Assembly (NCBI GenBank): GCA_963693285.1
Contig: OY848917.1
Location: 12,276,192 to 12,340,191, forward strand
Reading direction: 5' to 3'
Source: Xestospongia muta
Lineage: Eukaryota; Porifera; Demospongiae; Haplosclerida; Petrosiidae
DNA length: 64,000 nt
Made by a program: the position numbers and the translations under genes. The notes below the pieces were generated by a model. That model was not told where the DNA came from, searched no databases, and worked only from the letters and a program-made list of their open reading frames with translations. Shown here one piece after another: positions 48,590 through 59,360 of the stretch (position 1 is the stretch's first letter; each line of letters begins with the position of its first letter).

Positions 48590-51500
48590 TCACACTTTTA
48601 GTTGTTTGAGTTGGTCTAAGATTTGAGTCATATTTGGACGATGTTGACAATCTTGGTTAAGACAGCTTTGTATTAGAGAAGACATAGGAGGCCATAACAC
48701 TGTACTAGCTTGTTCTTCTCTCTCTATAACTGTCATAGCAGGTGGAGAATGTAAGATCATCTCCATTAGGAGAACAGAGTAACTGTATACATCTATCGCT
48801 GGTGTATGATTATCTGGGTAATGCGATTCAGGGGCAGCATAGGCTGGGTTTCCTGGCATTTCTGTCTTTGCTTGTTTTTGGAGGTTAGCTGCTCCATAGT
48901 AAGCTACTTTAGCTTTGAAACTATCACCTACTGATGGTTCTAACAGGACATTAAGGCTACTAATATCTCGATGTATAATAGGGTTTGGTTTCCATAGATG
49001 GAGGTAGTTAAGAGCTGAAGCAACATCTTGACTGATACCAAGTATTTGAGGTTGTGTCAACACATTCTTTTGGAGCTCTTTGTAAAGACTAGTGGCCATC
49101 ATCTCTCTAAGGATAATGGGTGTACCCACTCTAGTAGCTCCAATAAACTGGACAAGATTAGGATGACGTACTCTAGAAGCAATGTCCATTTCTCTGGAAA
49201 ACAGATCTTGTGTATAGTCTGAGATAATGATACCATAAATAGACTCAGCAGCTACTCTCAGACCTCGGAACAGAGCCACTTGAACTTTACCATATGACCC
49301 ATCACTTAAGATCTCCTGTGTCATAGTCACCTCTTCTCTACCCACAACCCAATGAGGTTGTCCCTGTTGAAAACGAAGCTGTTCTAACTGTTGATGTTGA
49401 CTATGAACTGTTTCTTGAGACTCTTGCAATTGTTGCTGACTATTTTGAAACTGTTGTATAATATCTTGTCTAGCTTGTTCATTTTGCTGCAGCTGTTGTA
49501 GTAGATGGAGATTACTCTGTTGATATTGATCTCTTTCAGACCTTAACACTTGTAGTTCATCTAAAACAGATTAGAGACATATACAGTTAATACGACATAA
49601 TTAATATACAGTTTCTTGTCAGTAGTAGACTAAAACATCATAATTTGCATTCTATCATTTATCTGTCCATCCATCAATCTGTCAACCAATCTGTCAATTT
49701 ACTATTTATTATCTGTCTGCCATTTTATCCATCTATCAAATAATAAATGTCTATCTGAATATATGGGGGTTTATAAAAACATGTATATGAATTCATCGAT
49801 GTGTCAATTCACATAAAATAGAAGGAGTGATGAACTGATGGATAGATGGACAGACAGAGGAAGCAACATCCATTAATTTATCTGTCTTTCAATCATTTTA
49901 TCCATTCACAATTTAATTTAATACATAGAAAAATAGACAAGCTAATATACTGGTGGATTAATAGTCCAAGGATGGATGGTTATTAAAAGATGGTGAAAAC
50001 AATGGACAAACAGACAAAGACATTAAAACAGTAGATGAAATGTGGTCACACATAAATTGAATGTCATAAAATTGACTATCTGTCTATTATTCATACATAT
50101 ACTTAACGATATAACTACCTATATCAAATTAGTTAGGTTACCTTGTTGTCTATCATGTTGAGATTCTAGTTCTAGTAATGTTTCTTGAAGACTTTGTATG
50201 TTTTGTTGGGAAACTAAAAGATCATCTCGGTAGTTAGCTTCAAGAAACAAGTTGTCTTGACTTGGTTTTGTTTGTTGTTGTTCTATCCATTCTCTCCTTA
50301 CCTTTGTGAGTTGTTTTAGTACTCTTTGTTGGTAGTTACCCATTGAAGTTAGTTCATTAGAGTCTAGTACAAACTCTACTGACCACTGATCATTATTAAG
50401 GACTATATAAGAGAACACAAGAATATTAATATCAGTACACAATGTGGTAGTCTATAGTACTAGTATAACATGTATGGAAGTAATAAAACTCTACTAAGTT
50501 GTAGTACATAACAAAGTCACCTATACAATAGTACATATACTAAATGAACAGTAACAAGAGTTATAGTACTGATAATACATAAAGTATTATTTCTTATGAT
50601 GAATGCATACGCATCAGTAGTTTATCAAAACTGTTTAATACTACATCTTCTATAGTACAATGACATTAATTCTATCTTTCTCAGATAAATAAAAACAATG
50701 CTAAATAAAATACTAACAAAAATAACAGTAACAATAATAGCAATAATGTGTGACAATAATGTGTGTGATAACTTACTTACCTAGTTCTATTATCATAGTT
50801 ATATTGGGAGCTGTAACATATGAACCACTAAACTTGACTTTACCTCCTACAATAACTAACCACACACAGTGTGGTCCCATCAAGTAGGTTGATAGACTGT
50901 GACCATATCTCGTAGTGACAGAGTCAGGTAGATCAATCTGTAGTATGTAGAGATATAAATGTCATTATATCATTATGTGTAAATATTAAATACAAGCTAA
51001 ACTATAATAATTATAGTAACTGAATGTTAGCAAATTATAAATAAAACATATACCCAAATCATCAAGACATTACAACACATTGTTATATTATAGTAATACA
51101 GTCTATAATTCTAACTAACTCCTTATGTCATTTACAATTAATACTTCTACTTAACAGATAACAGATACATATTATCATAGAACTGGTTAGAGTGACACAT
51201 CATGATATACCTTTGTCCACGACTTCTTACTAATATCCAGTATCCAGCAATCTTTTAGTGTTTTGTTATGATCATCCACTCCACCTATCACCACTAGTAC
51301 AGGTGATATTGATCCAGTGATAATACTGGTAGCGTGATTGACCCTTCCTTCTGGCCACTGTACTACTGGGTCAGGTTTATTGATAGTCTGCCAGTGCTAG
51401 ATATAGACAAATGAATGCAACTAACACTCATTATAACATGTTATCAGTCAGTGTATAAATGATAATACAACGTACCAATGTATTATCAATGATGTCCACT

Positions 51501-53387
51501 GTATATATAGTATTACTTGCTGTGCCACCATCAACTAAACCACCAAAGATAATTGCTCTGGTATTATGTATCATTTCCATAACAAAGCTATTATTAGGTA
51601 GCATACACTGTCCACTGATATCAGGTATTGTCCATTCATCTATAGTAGAACAAAGAAAGCACTCATTATCATACTTGTATCATAGTAGTAATTCAATCAG
51701 TAAAGTGACTGTTTGTTAGCGTAACTATAATACTAATGTCAACATCAAGTGATCATTTAAGTATTATTGTAAATACTCCACTAAAATTATTTCACTGTAA
51801 AAAATGATGGTTGATTTAACCATCATTTGGTTATACAAGTTACAACTGCAAACTGATTTTTGTCGAAAAGTAATCAGAATACTGTTTTCATTACTAATGT
51901 ATTACTGTTTATGTAGCTACAAAACCATCAATCTCATAGTATAGCAGTATATCAGTAATCAAAATAGTATTATGTTTACATTTTACGTATGCAACCTGTA
52001 TAACCATGTATTAGTTAAATCAACCAATCAATTTTTACAGTGCTAAATCACTTATATATAAGTGATGTAGGTAACAGGCATATACAATATAAGTTGTTAT
52101 ATAGAATCAATGATTAGTTTCACAATAATCAAAGGTCACATGACTACTGGTGATCAATTACTTTCATACATCCACTTAACATACTTACATGAACAATAAA
52201 GTACTACTTTAGTGTTCATCCACATTTAATAAGTCAGAAAACATTAAAATAGTTATGAGATGGAATAGTGAGTAGTAATATTTATATATAATATATATAT
52301 ATATATATAATATATATATGTGACTGGATTTGCAAAAAGGGACCACTTCTGTCAGAATATTTTTAACCTGATTTGTAAACAAAACCACTGTTAAAACATA
52401 TCAATAACTGTTTTGTATACATATAGTATAGCAACTGTATGTATACAAAACTGAGATGTTTGAGATGTTTTAACAGTGGTTTGTTCACAAAACAGCCCAC
52501 AAATCATTTGAAAGAAGTGGTCCCTTTTTGCAAATCAGGTCACATATATCAAAATATAGGTGGTAAAATTATATTAGATGACACAACACAATAGCAGTAC
52601 TCTATGATAATGATATGATGTCAAAAAGTATAATATGATATATTAATGTACTTACTTGTGGATATGTTATATAGGTTTTGTTCATTAGTTCGTACTCTAC
52701 CACTGGTTAACTGAATATACTGAGCTTGTGGTAGTGTTGTAGAGGGTGGGGATCCAATACCTCCTATAACAAGAAGACGATGTACTCCTCCATACACAGT
52801 CAACGTCATACCACTAGCACCTCTCTTCATAACTGATCTCCTATCATCTGTTGGTGATATATATCTCCAGGTTAGAGTGGAAGTATCTAGTTCATTGAGA
52901 CTGTTATGGAAACAGATATCATGACCACAATATCCTCCAAAGTAATAGATCTTGTTGTTTAATGTAGTACAGGAATAACTGTACACTCCTAGTGGTGAAT
53001 TACCTCTGGTAGGTTTAGTGTCCCATTTACCAGAGGTAATATTGAAAATTTGAACTTGAGATGTGAGTCTTTTTTTCTGATCATTGTTGTGTACTTGAGG
53101 TAAGTTTGGTTGATTTCCACCCCACAAATATAGACTATCACCAATAATTTGAGTGTGATGAGCAGCTCTTCTATCAAGTTTGTATCGTCCTGTACAGAAT
53201 ATGTGATTCTCATCCCACAAATATAGACTTTCACCAATTACGTGTGTGTGACGAGCAGCTCTTTTATCAAGTTTGTGTTGTCCTATAGAGAATGATATGT
53301 ACAGATCAGATATAACGATATGGTAATATACAACTACATCAAGTATAGACATTGCATGATATTACCTGAAGATACATTAGTGTCCAT
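48590..53387 (-). CDS. Kelch-repeat/coiled-coil pseudokinase, paralogue 2 (7 exons, 795 aa)
   Basis: Exons 53387-53366, 53282-52656, 51639-51476, 51396-51211, 50937-50781, 50402-50142 and 49560-48590 keep the phases of paralogue 1 and give 796 codons with stop. The 12-residue difference is one codon near the start of exon 2 and an 11-codon in-frame deletion in the coiled coil. The kelch propeller is well conserved (GDSLYLWGGNQ, IYYFGGYCG, LLVIGGIGSPP). In the kinase domain three ATP-site residues are changed: the first P-loop Gly is Ser (LSDGSYG, ~558), the VAIK Lys is Glu (VAAES, ~578) and the DFG-position Asp is Tyr (AYYG, ~693). HRD and its Asn remain. The open frame with lost catalysis suggests a pseudokinase scaffold or regulator. 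Introns 2-3 carry two mobile elements absent from paralogue 1. UP block copy 4 lies upstream. Confidence 0.9.
51793..52042. mobile_element. 250-bp MITE in kelch-kinase 2 intron 2
   Basis: Ends are inverse: CACTGTAAAAAATGATGG, then TTGATTTAACC, on the left; GGTTAAATC.ACCAATCA, then ATTTTTACAGTG (approximate form), on the right. The element shares ends and interior with the 1.15 kb element at 15928-17074. The orthologous position in kelch-kinase 1 (~30655) is empty, reading ATTATTTCATATAAGTGATG straight through. Confidence 0.85.
52319..52544. mobile_element. 226-bp foldback MITE in kelch-kinase 2 intron 2
   Basis: Terminal repeats are TGTGACTGGATTTGCAAAAA GGGACCACTTCT and its inverse ending GATTTGCAAAAAGGGACCAC (reverse complement), with inverse symmetry continuing inward (AACCACTGTTAAAACAT / ATGTTTTAACAGTGGTT). 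It is inserted in a TATATA tract; paralogue 1 has the uninterrupted tract at ~30897-30910. No coding capacity. Confidence 0.9.
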
Positions 53388-53409
53388 CTAACTAACAACT
53401 CATTTAAAG

Positions 53410-53790
53410 AATAGTCTTGTTGAAATTAGCTACTAGTAGCACATTCCTCAGGTACTAGATAACCACACCTTAATAAATATTTGGGATTCAAGTATTTTTT
53501 GTAGGGTGGAGCTGCAGTTGCAGTATACTGAAACTTTAAAACAACATTATGTGTGTGTAGGACAGAACATTCCATCAGTTGATATATTATAAATGATGGC
53601 CAATTCACTTCAAAAAACTTTGTTTTAATTATATCACATTTCAAATTTTATTAAAACCAGCAATTTTAGCGTGAAATTGTTAGCATGAATAATTGAGAAA
53701 CTAGCAGTCCCCGGCCTCCAACAAAATTCTTCTTTAATTCCTTACACTAGATCATTGTATACCAGTCTAAAAATAACAAAATAAACTTAG
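53410..53790 (-). promoter_or_regulatory. UP block, copy 4 (upstream of kelch-kinase 2)
   Basis: Same landmarks as the other copies (GTAGGACAGAACATTCCATC, ACACTAGATCATTGTATACC). The internal minus-strand frame MECSVLHTHNVVLKFQ through RCGYLVPEECATSS is open for 49 codons and ends at ~53426. It lies between the Q block and the pseudokinase start, as UP copy 2 does for truncated copy 3. Confidence 0.5.
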
Positions 53791-54732
53791 ATTATTGTGA
53801 GCATTAACATGAATTTTATCTCTGAGTTGAAACAGCTAACTTAAGTTAACTTAACAATCACAAGCTTCACATTCTTATGTGCAAATACATAACCTTAATG
53901 GCTTGCCACATACAAAAGCAATGTCATTCAATATGTGTAACCTCTGAATATACATCATTACTACAGTTTACAATAAATGGACTCAATAGCCAGCAATAAG
54001 AAAAAAGGAAGGGGAAGACACACCCACATCAAAACAACTGACAATAATACTTCACTCATTTGATGCACTTGAGTATGACATTATTGTTTATATTCAAAGA
54101 TTCAATTGGCCAACAATATAAAAAAGTAGTAAAAATGAACATATTGAATATCCAAAAGTTTGGACTATTTTGGAAGAGTGGACTATTTTGGAAGAGTGGA
54201 CTATTTTGGAAGAGAACATTATAAAAATTAATATGTCATTTCAACAACTAATTTGTAGCTTACATGGATGGTTTAGTCACTTGTCGTGTTTTCACATAGC
54301 AATAAATTATACAGTGAATAACTCATATGTATTCTAGATTCCATAGAAATCCACCCATATAAGGAACAAATTTTAGTTGGTAAATAACATATTAATTTTT
54401 ACAGTGAATATGGTACTAGTGAGTGAAAAACTAATAAAACACATGCAAAATCATGAGAATAAGGATGTATTAGTATGTACTAATTGTGACGAAATAATTG
54501 ATAAGGCTAATGAACTCATCCATACTTTCAGGTATATTTACATGAGATACTACACATGATTAAGGCAAACTTGAAGGAAAACAGTTGCTACATGTGGAGG
54601 ACAACAGTAATGAGGAAGCAAGATGATATAACAATTAGAAAATTAATGTAGCAAAGGTTAATAAACAGTTTAATTAAAATTGGGCACCCTAACATTTTTA
54701 ATTATAGGACACACATCTCAAAGTCTACACAA

Positions 54733-54769
<37 letters not shown>

Positions 54770-55045
54770 AGGTATATGAAAAACATAGCTTAGTTTTATC
54801 ATTTAAATGACTTAATTAAATTTAGCAGTACCTGGCAAGTTATCTCAGAATACTATATAATGAAGATGATTTGTTGTAAAGACTTTTTATTACATGTTGA
54901 CATTATTTACAAAAACAGTTAGCAACTTACAAGAAATTGATCCTTAAAATAAGGTAGCTGGTCCATGAAATAAGTACATTCAATATACATTAATACAATG
55001 TCTATTAATACCTAGCTGTTCATTAGTAGTAGTACATATGGAAAC
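53790..55045 (+). repeat. Q block, copy 2 (partner 36311-37335)
   Basis: Colinear with Q copy 1, plus ~230 bp not present there (~54320-54540). It contains an 18-bp tandem triplication GGACTATTTTGGAAGAGT at 54162-54213 that is absent from copy 1, and a (TA)n tract at ~54737-54766. Confidence 0.85.
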
Positions 55046-57053
55046 TGTTCCACCAGATATGGGGAAGCTATCAAGTCTTATGTCAACTCAGGTAAACTGT
55101 AAACTACATGAATACTGAATGATTGTAACCTCTAACATTGTTAACTTTATGCTGTGGTGGAGACAATTAAGTTCATTGTAGATCATAAGCATAATGTTCT
55201 ATAAATTCTATGTTCTTGATAGTTAGTAGAAGATTTAGAGGACAATGACATACTACTTCCATCATTTACATTTGAACCAGTAATACTATTGAACAAACTT
55301 GGGGCAAGGAATTTTACCTCTTAGTATGGTATATCATTTTCAAATCACTGGTCCAACTGATGATAAAACACAGGCTTGTAATCCAAGATCCTTCATTGAA
55401 GCATCTTCCAAAAAAAGGAGAACAAGTGTGTTGTAGAGCTACATATTTAATGTGACTATGACAGGACTTCTCTATGTCCCTGCATTCTTTCTCCCTTAAT
55501 GATGATTGACCTCAAATACAATCAAATTGGGGTGGAGTCTGGCTATGTGAGACTATATATATAGTGCCTTCTTTACAATTATAGTATGTGAATAGCTCAA
55601 TAAAGTTGTCTCCGCACTACAATATTTCATGTAATTACATGTGTACTTCACTGAAATTATACACATTTTATTGGAATTGTGTTATATTAATTATTTTCTC
55701 TTTAGTACAGAGAGAGGATCTAGCATCAGCTGATATTGTGGAGCACATTAAAAACTGGTAAGAGTTTGTACTTAATTTACATAGCATTTTGAATTTACTT
55801 TGCTATGTAGTTACTATATATTATGACTTGTACATTTTTCGTTTAGGATGTAGACACAAGCAATCCTAAAAATACCAACATGTTTGGATGAAATAGAACG
55901 AAATTATAAAAACTATCGTGATGAAGATTTGGAATTCTCTCTAGAATATATTATTTTGTTTATACAAAAAAGGTATATAACTATTATATTATTTGATGTA
56001 CTCTAGTCTGTTTACATACTTTCATGAGTGATTGAAATGGACCATTGTGTTCAGTATAAAGTGCTGCTTTAATTATATATATAGTGGTGGTAACACTTTC
56101 AAAGCACTTTGCTATACAATAAGTATATGTAAAAGCATGAATGGGTGTGCTGTGCTATCTGTAGTCTAGCACCAGGTAATGTTTATGTTGGGCCAGCAAA
56201 CTTAAAATATTGGTTTCAATACAGTAGCATTGTTGCAGCTTGCAAATTTAATCTATAGCTAATTGAAAACAAATGTTAACAACAAGCAATCTTAATTGTT
56301 GTTGAACCAATCATTAAGCGTCTGACACAACTGTTTAATGTAAAGAAACTAAAAGGCATGGTGACGATCAGCTTTTAACAGAATTTTTTATTGAGCCTAG
56401 TTAGTTCCAGTGGTAAGGGTGAAATATTGTGCATCTTCATTGCTCTTTTGTAGTTGTTACTAACACAAATGTAATGTTGAGTAATGTTGCCAATGACAAA
56501 AGCCAATAGACAATGAAGAAAAGTATAATTGCAATTTTTGATTGGTCAAAAGTAGTGAAATACGAAAATAATACTATATAATTACGAAGACATTATATCA
56601 ACTTAGGTGGCTGAACTCAGTATTAATAATTCATGCCGTATTAATTACAGCATTTGTTGTTTGCAGGTCAACACAAGGTTGGTGCTGAGTCTGATTGATA
56701 AAATCAACAAGTGGAATAAGGAGAAAACAACTGTAGAGTCACGACAGACACCTTCACATTCAACAACTTACATGGGTGTAGTAACTCGACCAGTTAGCCT
56801 TAATAGTACTAGTATTACTACTGTTACTACCACAACAGTTCCCATTTATACATCACACATATCCATCCCCTCAAGTACCATCACCACCTCCACACACACA
56901 TTTCCTATCTCCTCACACACATCTCCCACCTCCACATACACATGTCTTATCTCCTCATACACATTGCTACACACAGCCTTTGCCCCAACACAAACACCAC
57001 ACACATCCATTATTAACATACACCAACCTCAACCTGTGATACCGTTACAATAG
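54410..57053 (+). pseudogene. Probable decayed multi-exon gene of unknown function
   Basis: A string of exon-like pieces on the plus strand: 54410-54531 (MVLVSEKLIKHMQNHEN, VCTNCDEIIDKANELI, donor TTTCAG|GTATAT); 55038-55091 (METVPPDMGKLSSLMSTQ, donor CAG|GTAAAC); from 55223 (LVEDLEDNDILLPSFTFEP); 55706-55757 (QREDLASADIVEHIKN, donor TG|GTAAGA); 55847-55973 (TQAILKIPTCLDEIERNYK, YIILFIQK); and 56664-57053 after TTTGCAG (VNTRLVLSLIDKINKWNKEK, then a Thr/Ser/Pro-rich tail with TTSTHTFPISS-type repeats). The fifth piece has an in-frame TAG right after its acceptor and the second-to-third join lacks a clear donor, so I favour a relic. A CxxC pair is the only recognisable motif. Confidence 0.4.
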
Positions 57054-57810
57054 TAAGAATCAATCACCTCTGAAGGTATTAAAAGATTGTTAATAGTGAA
57101 ATACAGGCATTGCGCGATGAATATGAGATTGTGTTAATTAAGTGCAGCCAAAGCAGAGTTGTAATGACCTCACGAGGCTGTACTTAACGCAGCCAACGAA
57201 AAAATTGTGCAATCTACAAATAAGTTACGCAAACTGCTTATGGAGTTAGAGCAATAGTACCACATGTGTATCAAGATGAATCAGAACAACTTATTGCTTA
57301 TACCTCATGCATATTATGAAGTAGTGAACAGAATTATGCTTAATTGGATAAAAAAGACATGTAACTAATTTTTAGAATAAAGAAGTTTCACTCATATTGG
57401 TACAGTCGTAAATTTACTACCTATACTGATCAATAGAATTCTAGGGCCACAATGGAAATGTCTTGTCAATAAAGAAAAAGCTCCTTACATTGAAAAAGCC
57501 AAGCTCCTTGCATTGAAAAAGAAAAAAAGCCAAGAAAAGAACACATCGTAAATAGTCAGCTCACTATCTGCTCGACTGCACCCATGGGTCTGGCCCACTC
57601 AACAGTAGAAGATCCATAATATAATTTATGCAATTGCAGAGTTGCAACGAGCTCGAGAGGATGCTTTTAATGAAGCCAAATAAAAAAATGGCACACAAAA
57701 CTACAAGCTAAAGTGTTAAATTAATGGGGTACAGTTGAATCACAAGCTGAACAATTGTGTTCAGTTGTTAGGGTGAGAACAATCAATGATTGTAGGGACT
57801 GGAGGGATCG
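57054..57810. repeat. Relic sequence with 30-bp tandem units
   Basis: Two units of AAGCTCCTT(A/G)CATTGAAAAAG occur at ~57478-57535. Two degenerate similar stretches (GCAGAGTTGTAATGACCTCA at ~57151 and GCAGAGTTGCAACGAGCTCG at ~57635; the latter reads AELQRAREDAFNEAK) look like decayed coiled-coil coding repeats. No intact gene. Confidence 0.4.
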
Positions 57811-58183
57811 ATGTTGCATTTTATTTCTGTAAATAACCCTGAAGAAGTATCTATGAGATACAAGTTCTTTTGTGGAGGATGTGAATGGAAATCACATGAA
57901 CCTATGCCTGTTAGTCAGGAAGAGGGAAGTAGTCCAAATAGAGAAAGGGGAAGGAGAAGCAAAAGGACAAATGAAATAGAAGGAGCAACATTAAATGCAT
58001 ACATTTTGCACTTATTTCAGCATTTTGAAGATGTTTGAGCCATTTGAGCAATGTCGAAAAGATTTCCCTATGGAATCCTATAGCAAAGTCTTTCTGTGGT
58101 AACACTGGTGCAGGTAAAACTTCACTTGCAGCAGTCATTATGGAACAAGCTAAGAAACCACCTAACTACATGGAAACCTCTTA
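57811..58183 (+). pseudogene. P-loop NTPase relic
   Basis: Frame 1 from 57811 reads YKFFCGGCEWKSH and a basic stretch RERGRRSKRTNE to a stop at 58038. Frame 3 from ~58032 reads VEKISLWNPIAKSFCGNTGA, continuing GKTSLAAVIMEQAKK to TAG at ~58183. GNTGAGKTS (58098-58124) is a clean Walker A motif followed by a helix-like segment, as in Ras/Roc-type or ankyrin-associated GTPases. No Walker B, NKxD or downstream domain is found; a foldback element begins just past the stop. Confidence 0.45.
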
Positions 58184-58198
58184 GAGGTGCAACTATAG

Positions 58199-59360
58199 GT
58201 ATATCACATACTAGCTAGCTTACATTATGTCTGTATGCTAGCAGGCATATTGCATACAAAATACTAAAAGCAAAAAGCAAAATACTAAAGCTAAAAGTCT
58301 GGAAGCATTTTGGATCACAGCTTGGTAAAAATGGCATGGCTGATGATCTTACATTATTATGTCTGGATACTAGCAGGTATATTGTATTAGATTAGTAGAA
58401 ACATCATGACATTACTAAATATTGGTTAGTGCATGGGTATATATTTTTATTTAATTGTAAGCTTCTACAATTAGCTTCTTGCTTTTCAAATCTTCTGACT
58501 TGTTAACATTATATCTGGTATTGCACACAGAGAACACATGAGCTCCTTAAGATCATCAGTCTGTGGTATAATTTAAACTAGTATACAATATACCTACTAG
58601 TATCCAGACATAATAATGTAAGATCATCAGCCATGTAGTGTTGTAATTGTTTAACAATAACTATAACTAAAACCATTTTTGTAAAAGGGAAATCATTATT
58701 GTTAATAATAACAAAACTATAACTAAAATTAGTTAGAAATCATTAACAAACAATAACTAAAACAAAAATTGCAGCTCTATACTAGTAAAATAAGAAAAAA
58801 TTATTAACACGTTGATGTATAAACAAGGTGCATAGACCTATTGAATGGTCAAAGAACTTTTACTATACCACGGGTCATCACCTGACTTGGCTGTTTATAT
58901 GAGGATTTATTTGTTTCGTTCAAAAGGAAAAGAACATTATAAAGGAAAAAGAGTCAGCTTTGGCAAAGTCAAAAAGGTCCCAATGTAATTTTACTTAAAC
59001 ATTTGACATTGTACATTTGGCACTTAAATGTTATCTTTTAAAATAGACTTTCATCAATAACAATAGCAAAAAATTGATTCACTAACAATAACTAAAGCAA
59101 ATACATCAATTTTGTGAACAATCAATAACAAAAACTAAAATTCTAACAAATTTTGTACAATAACAATAACAGTAACTAAATACAAATTCAATACTTTTAC
59201 AACACTACAGCCATGCCATTTTTACCCAGCTGTGGTCCAAAATGCTTCCAGACTTTTAGCTTTAGTATTTTGCTTTTTGCTTTTAGTATTTTGTATGCAA
59301 TATGCCTGCTAGCATACAGACGTAATGTAAGCTAGCTAGTATGTGATATATCTGCTAGTA
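58199..59360. mobile_element. Foldback element with ~200-bp inverted arms, interrupted by a hAT-like insertion
   Basis: The left arm 58199-58400 (TATATCACATACTAGCTAGC, TGTATGCTAGCAGGCATATT, GGAAGCATTTTGGATCACAG) is inverse to the right arm made of 58570-58635 plus 59216-59360 (CTAGCATACAGACGTAATG, GCTAGCTAGTATGTGATATA). The right arm is split by the insertion described separately. The loop ~58401-58569 has no gene. No transposase. Confidence 0.85.
58636..59207. mobile_element. Non-autonomous hAT-like element, 572 bp, with perfect 8-bp target duplication
   Basis: Ends TAGTGTTGTAA and TTACAACACTA are flanked by identical CAGCCATG at 58628-58635 and 59208-59215. An 8-bp duplication and these termini are characteristic of hAT elements. 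The interior is AT-rich with AACAATAACTAAAAC-type simple sequence and no reading frame. Removing it restores continuity with the inverse arm (GGCATGGCTGATGATC), so insertion came after the foldback element. Confidence 0.9.

Noticed and set aside
54410..54531. CTNCDE CxxC motif as a zinc-finger gene
   Set aside because: Only one Cys pair is present and no second metal-binding pair follows, so a zinc-finger call is not supported.
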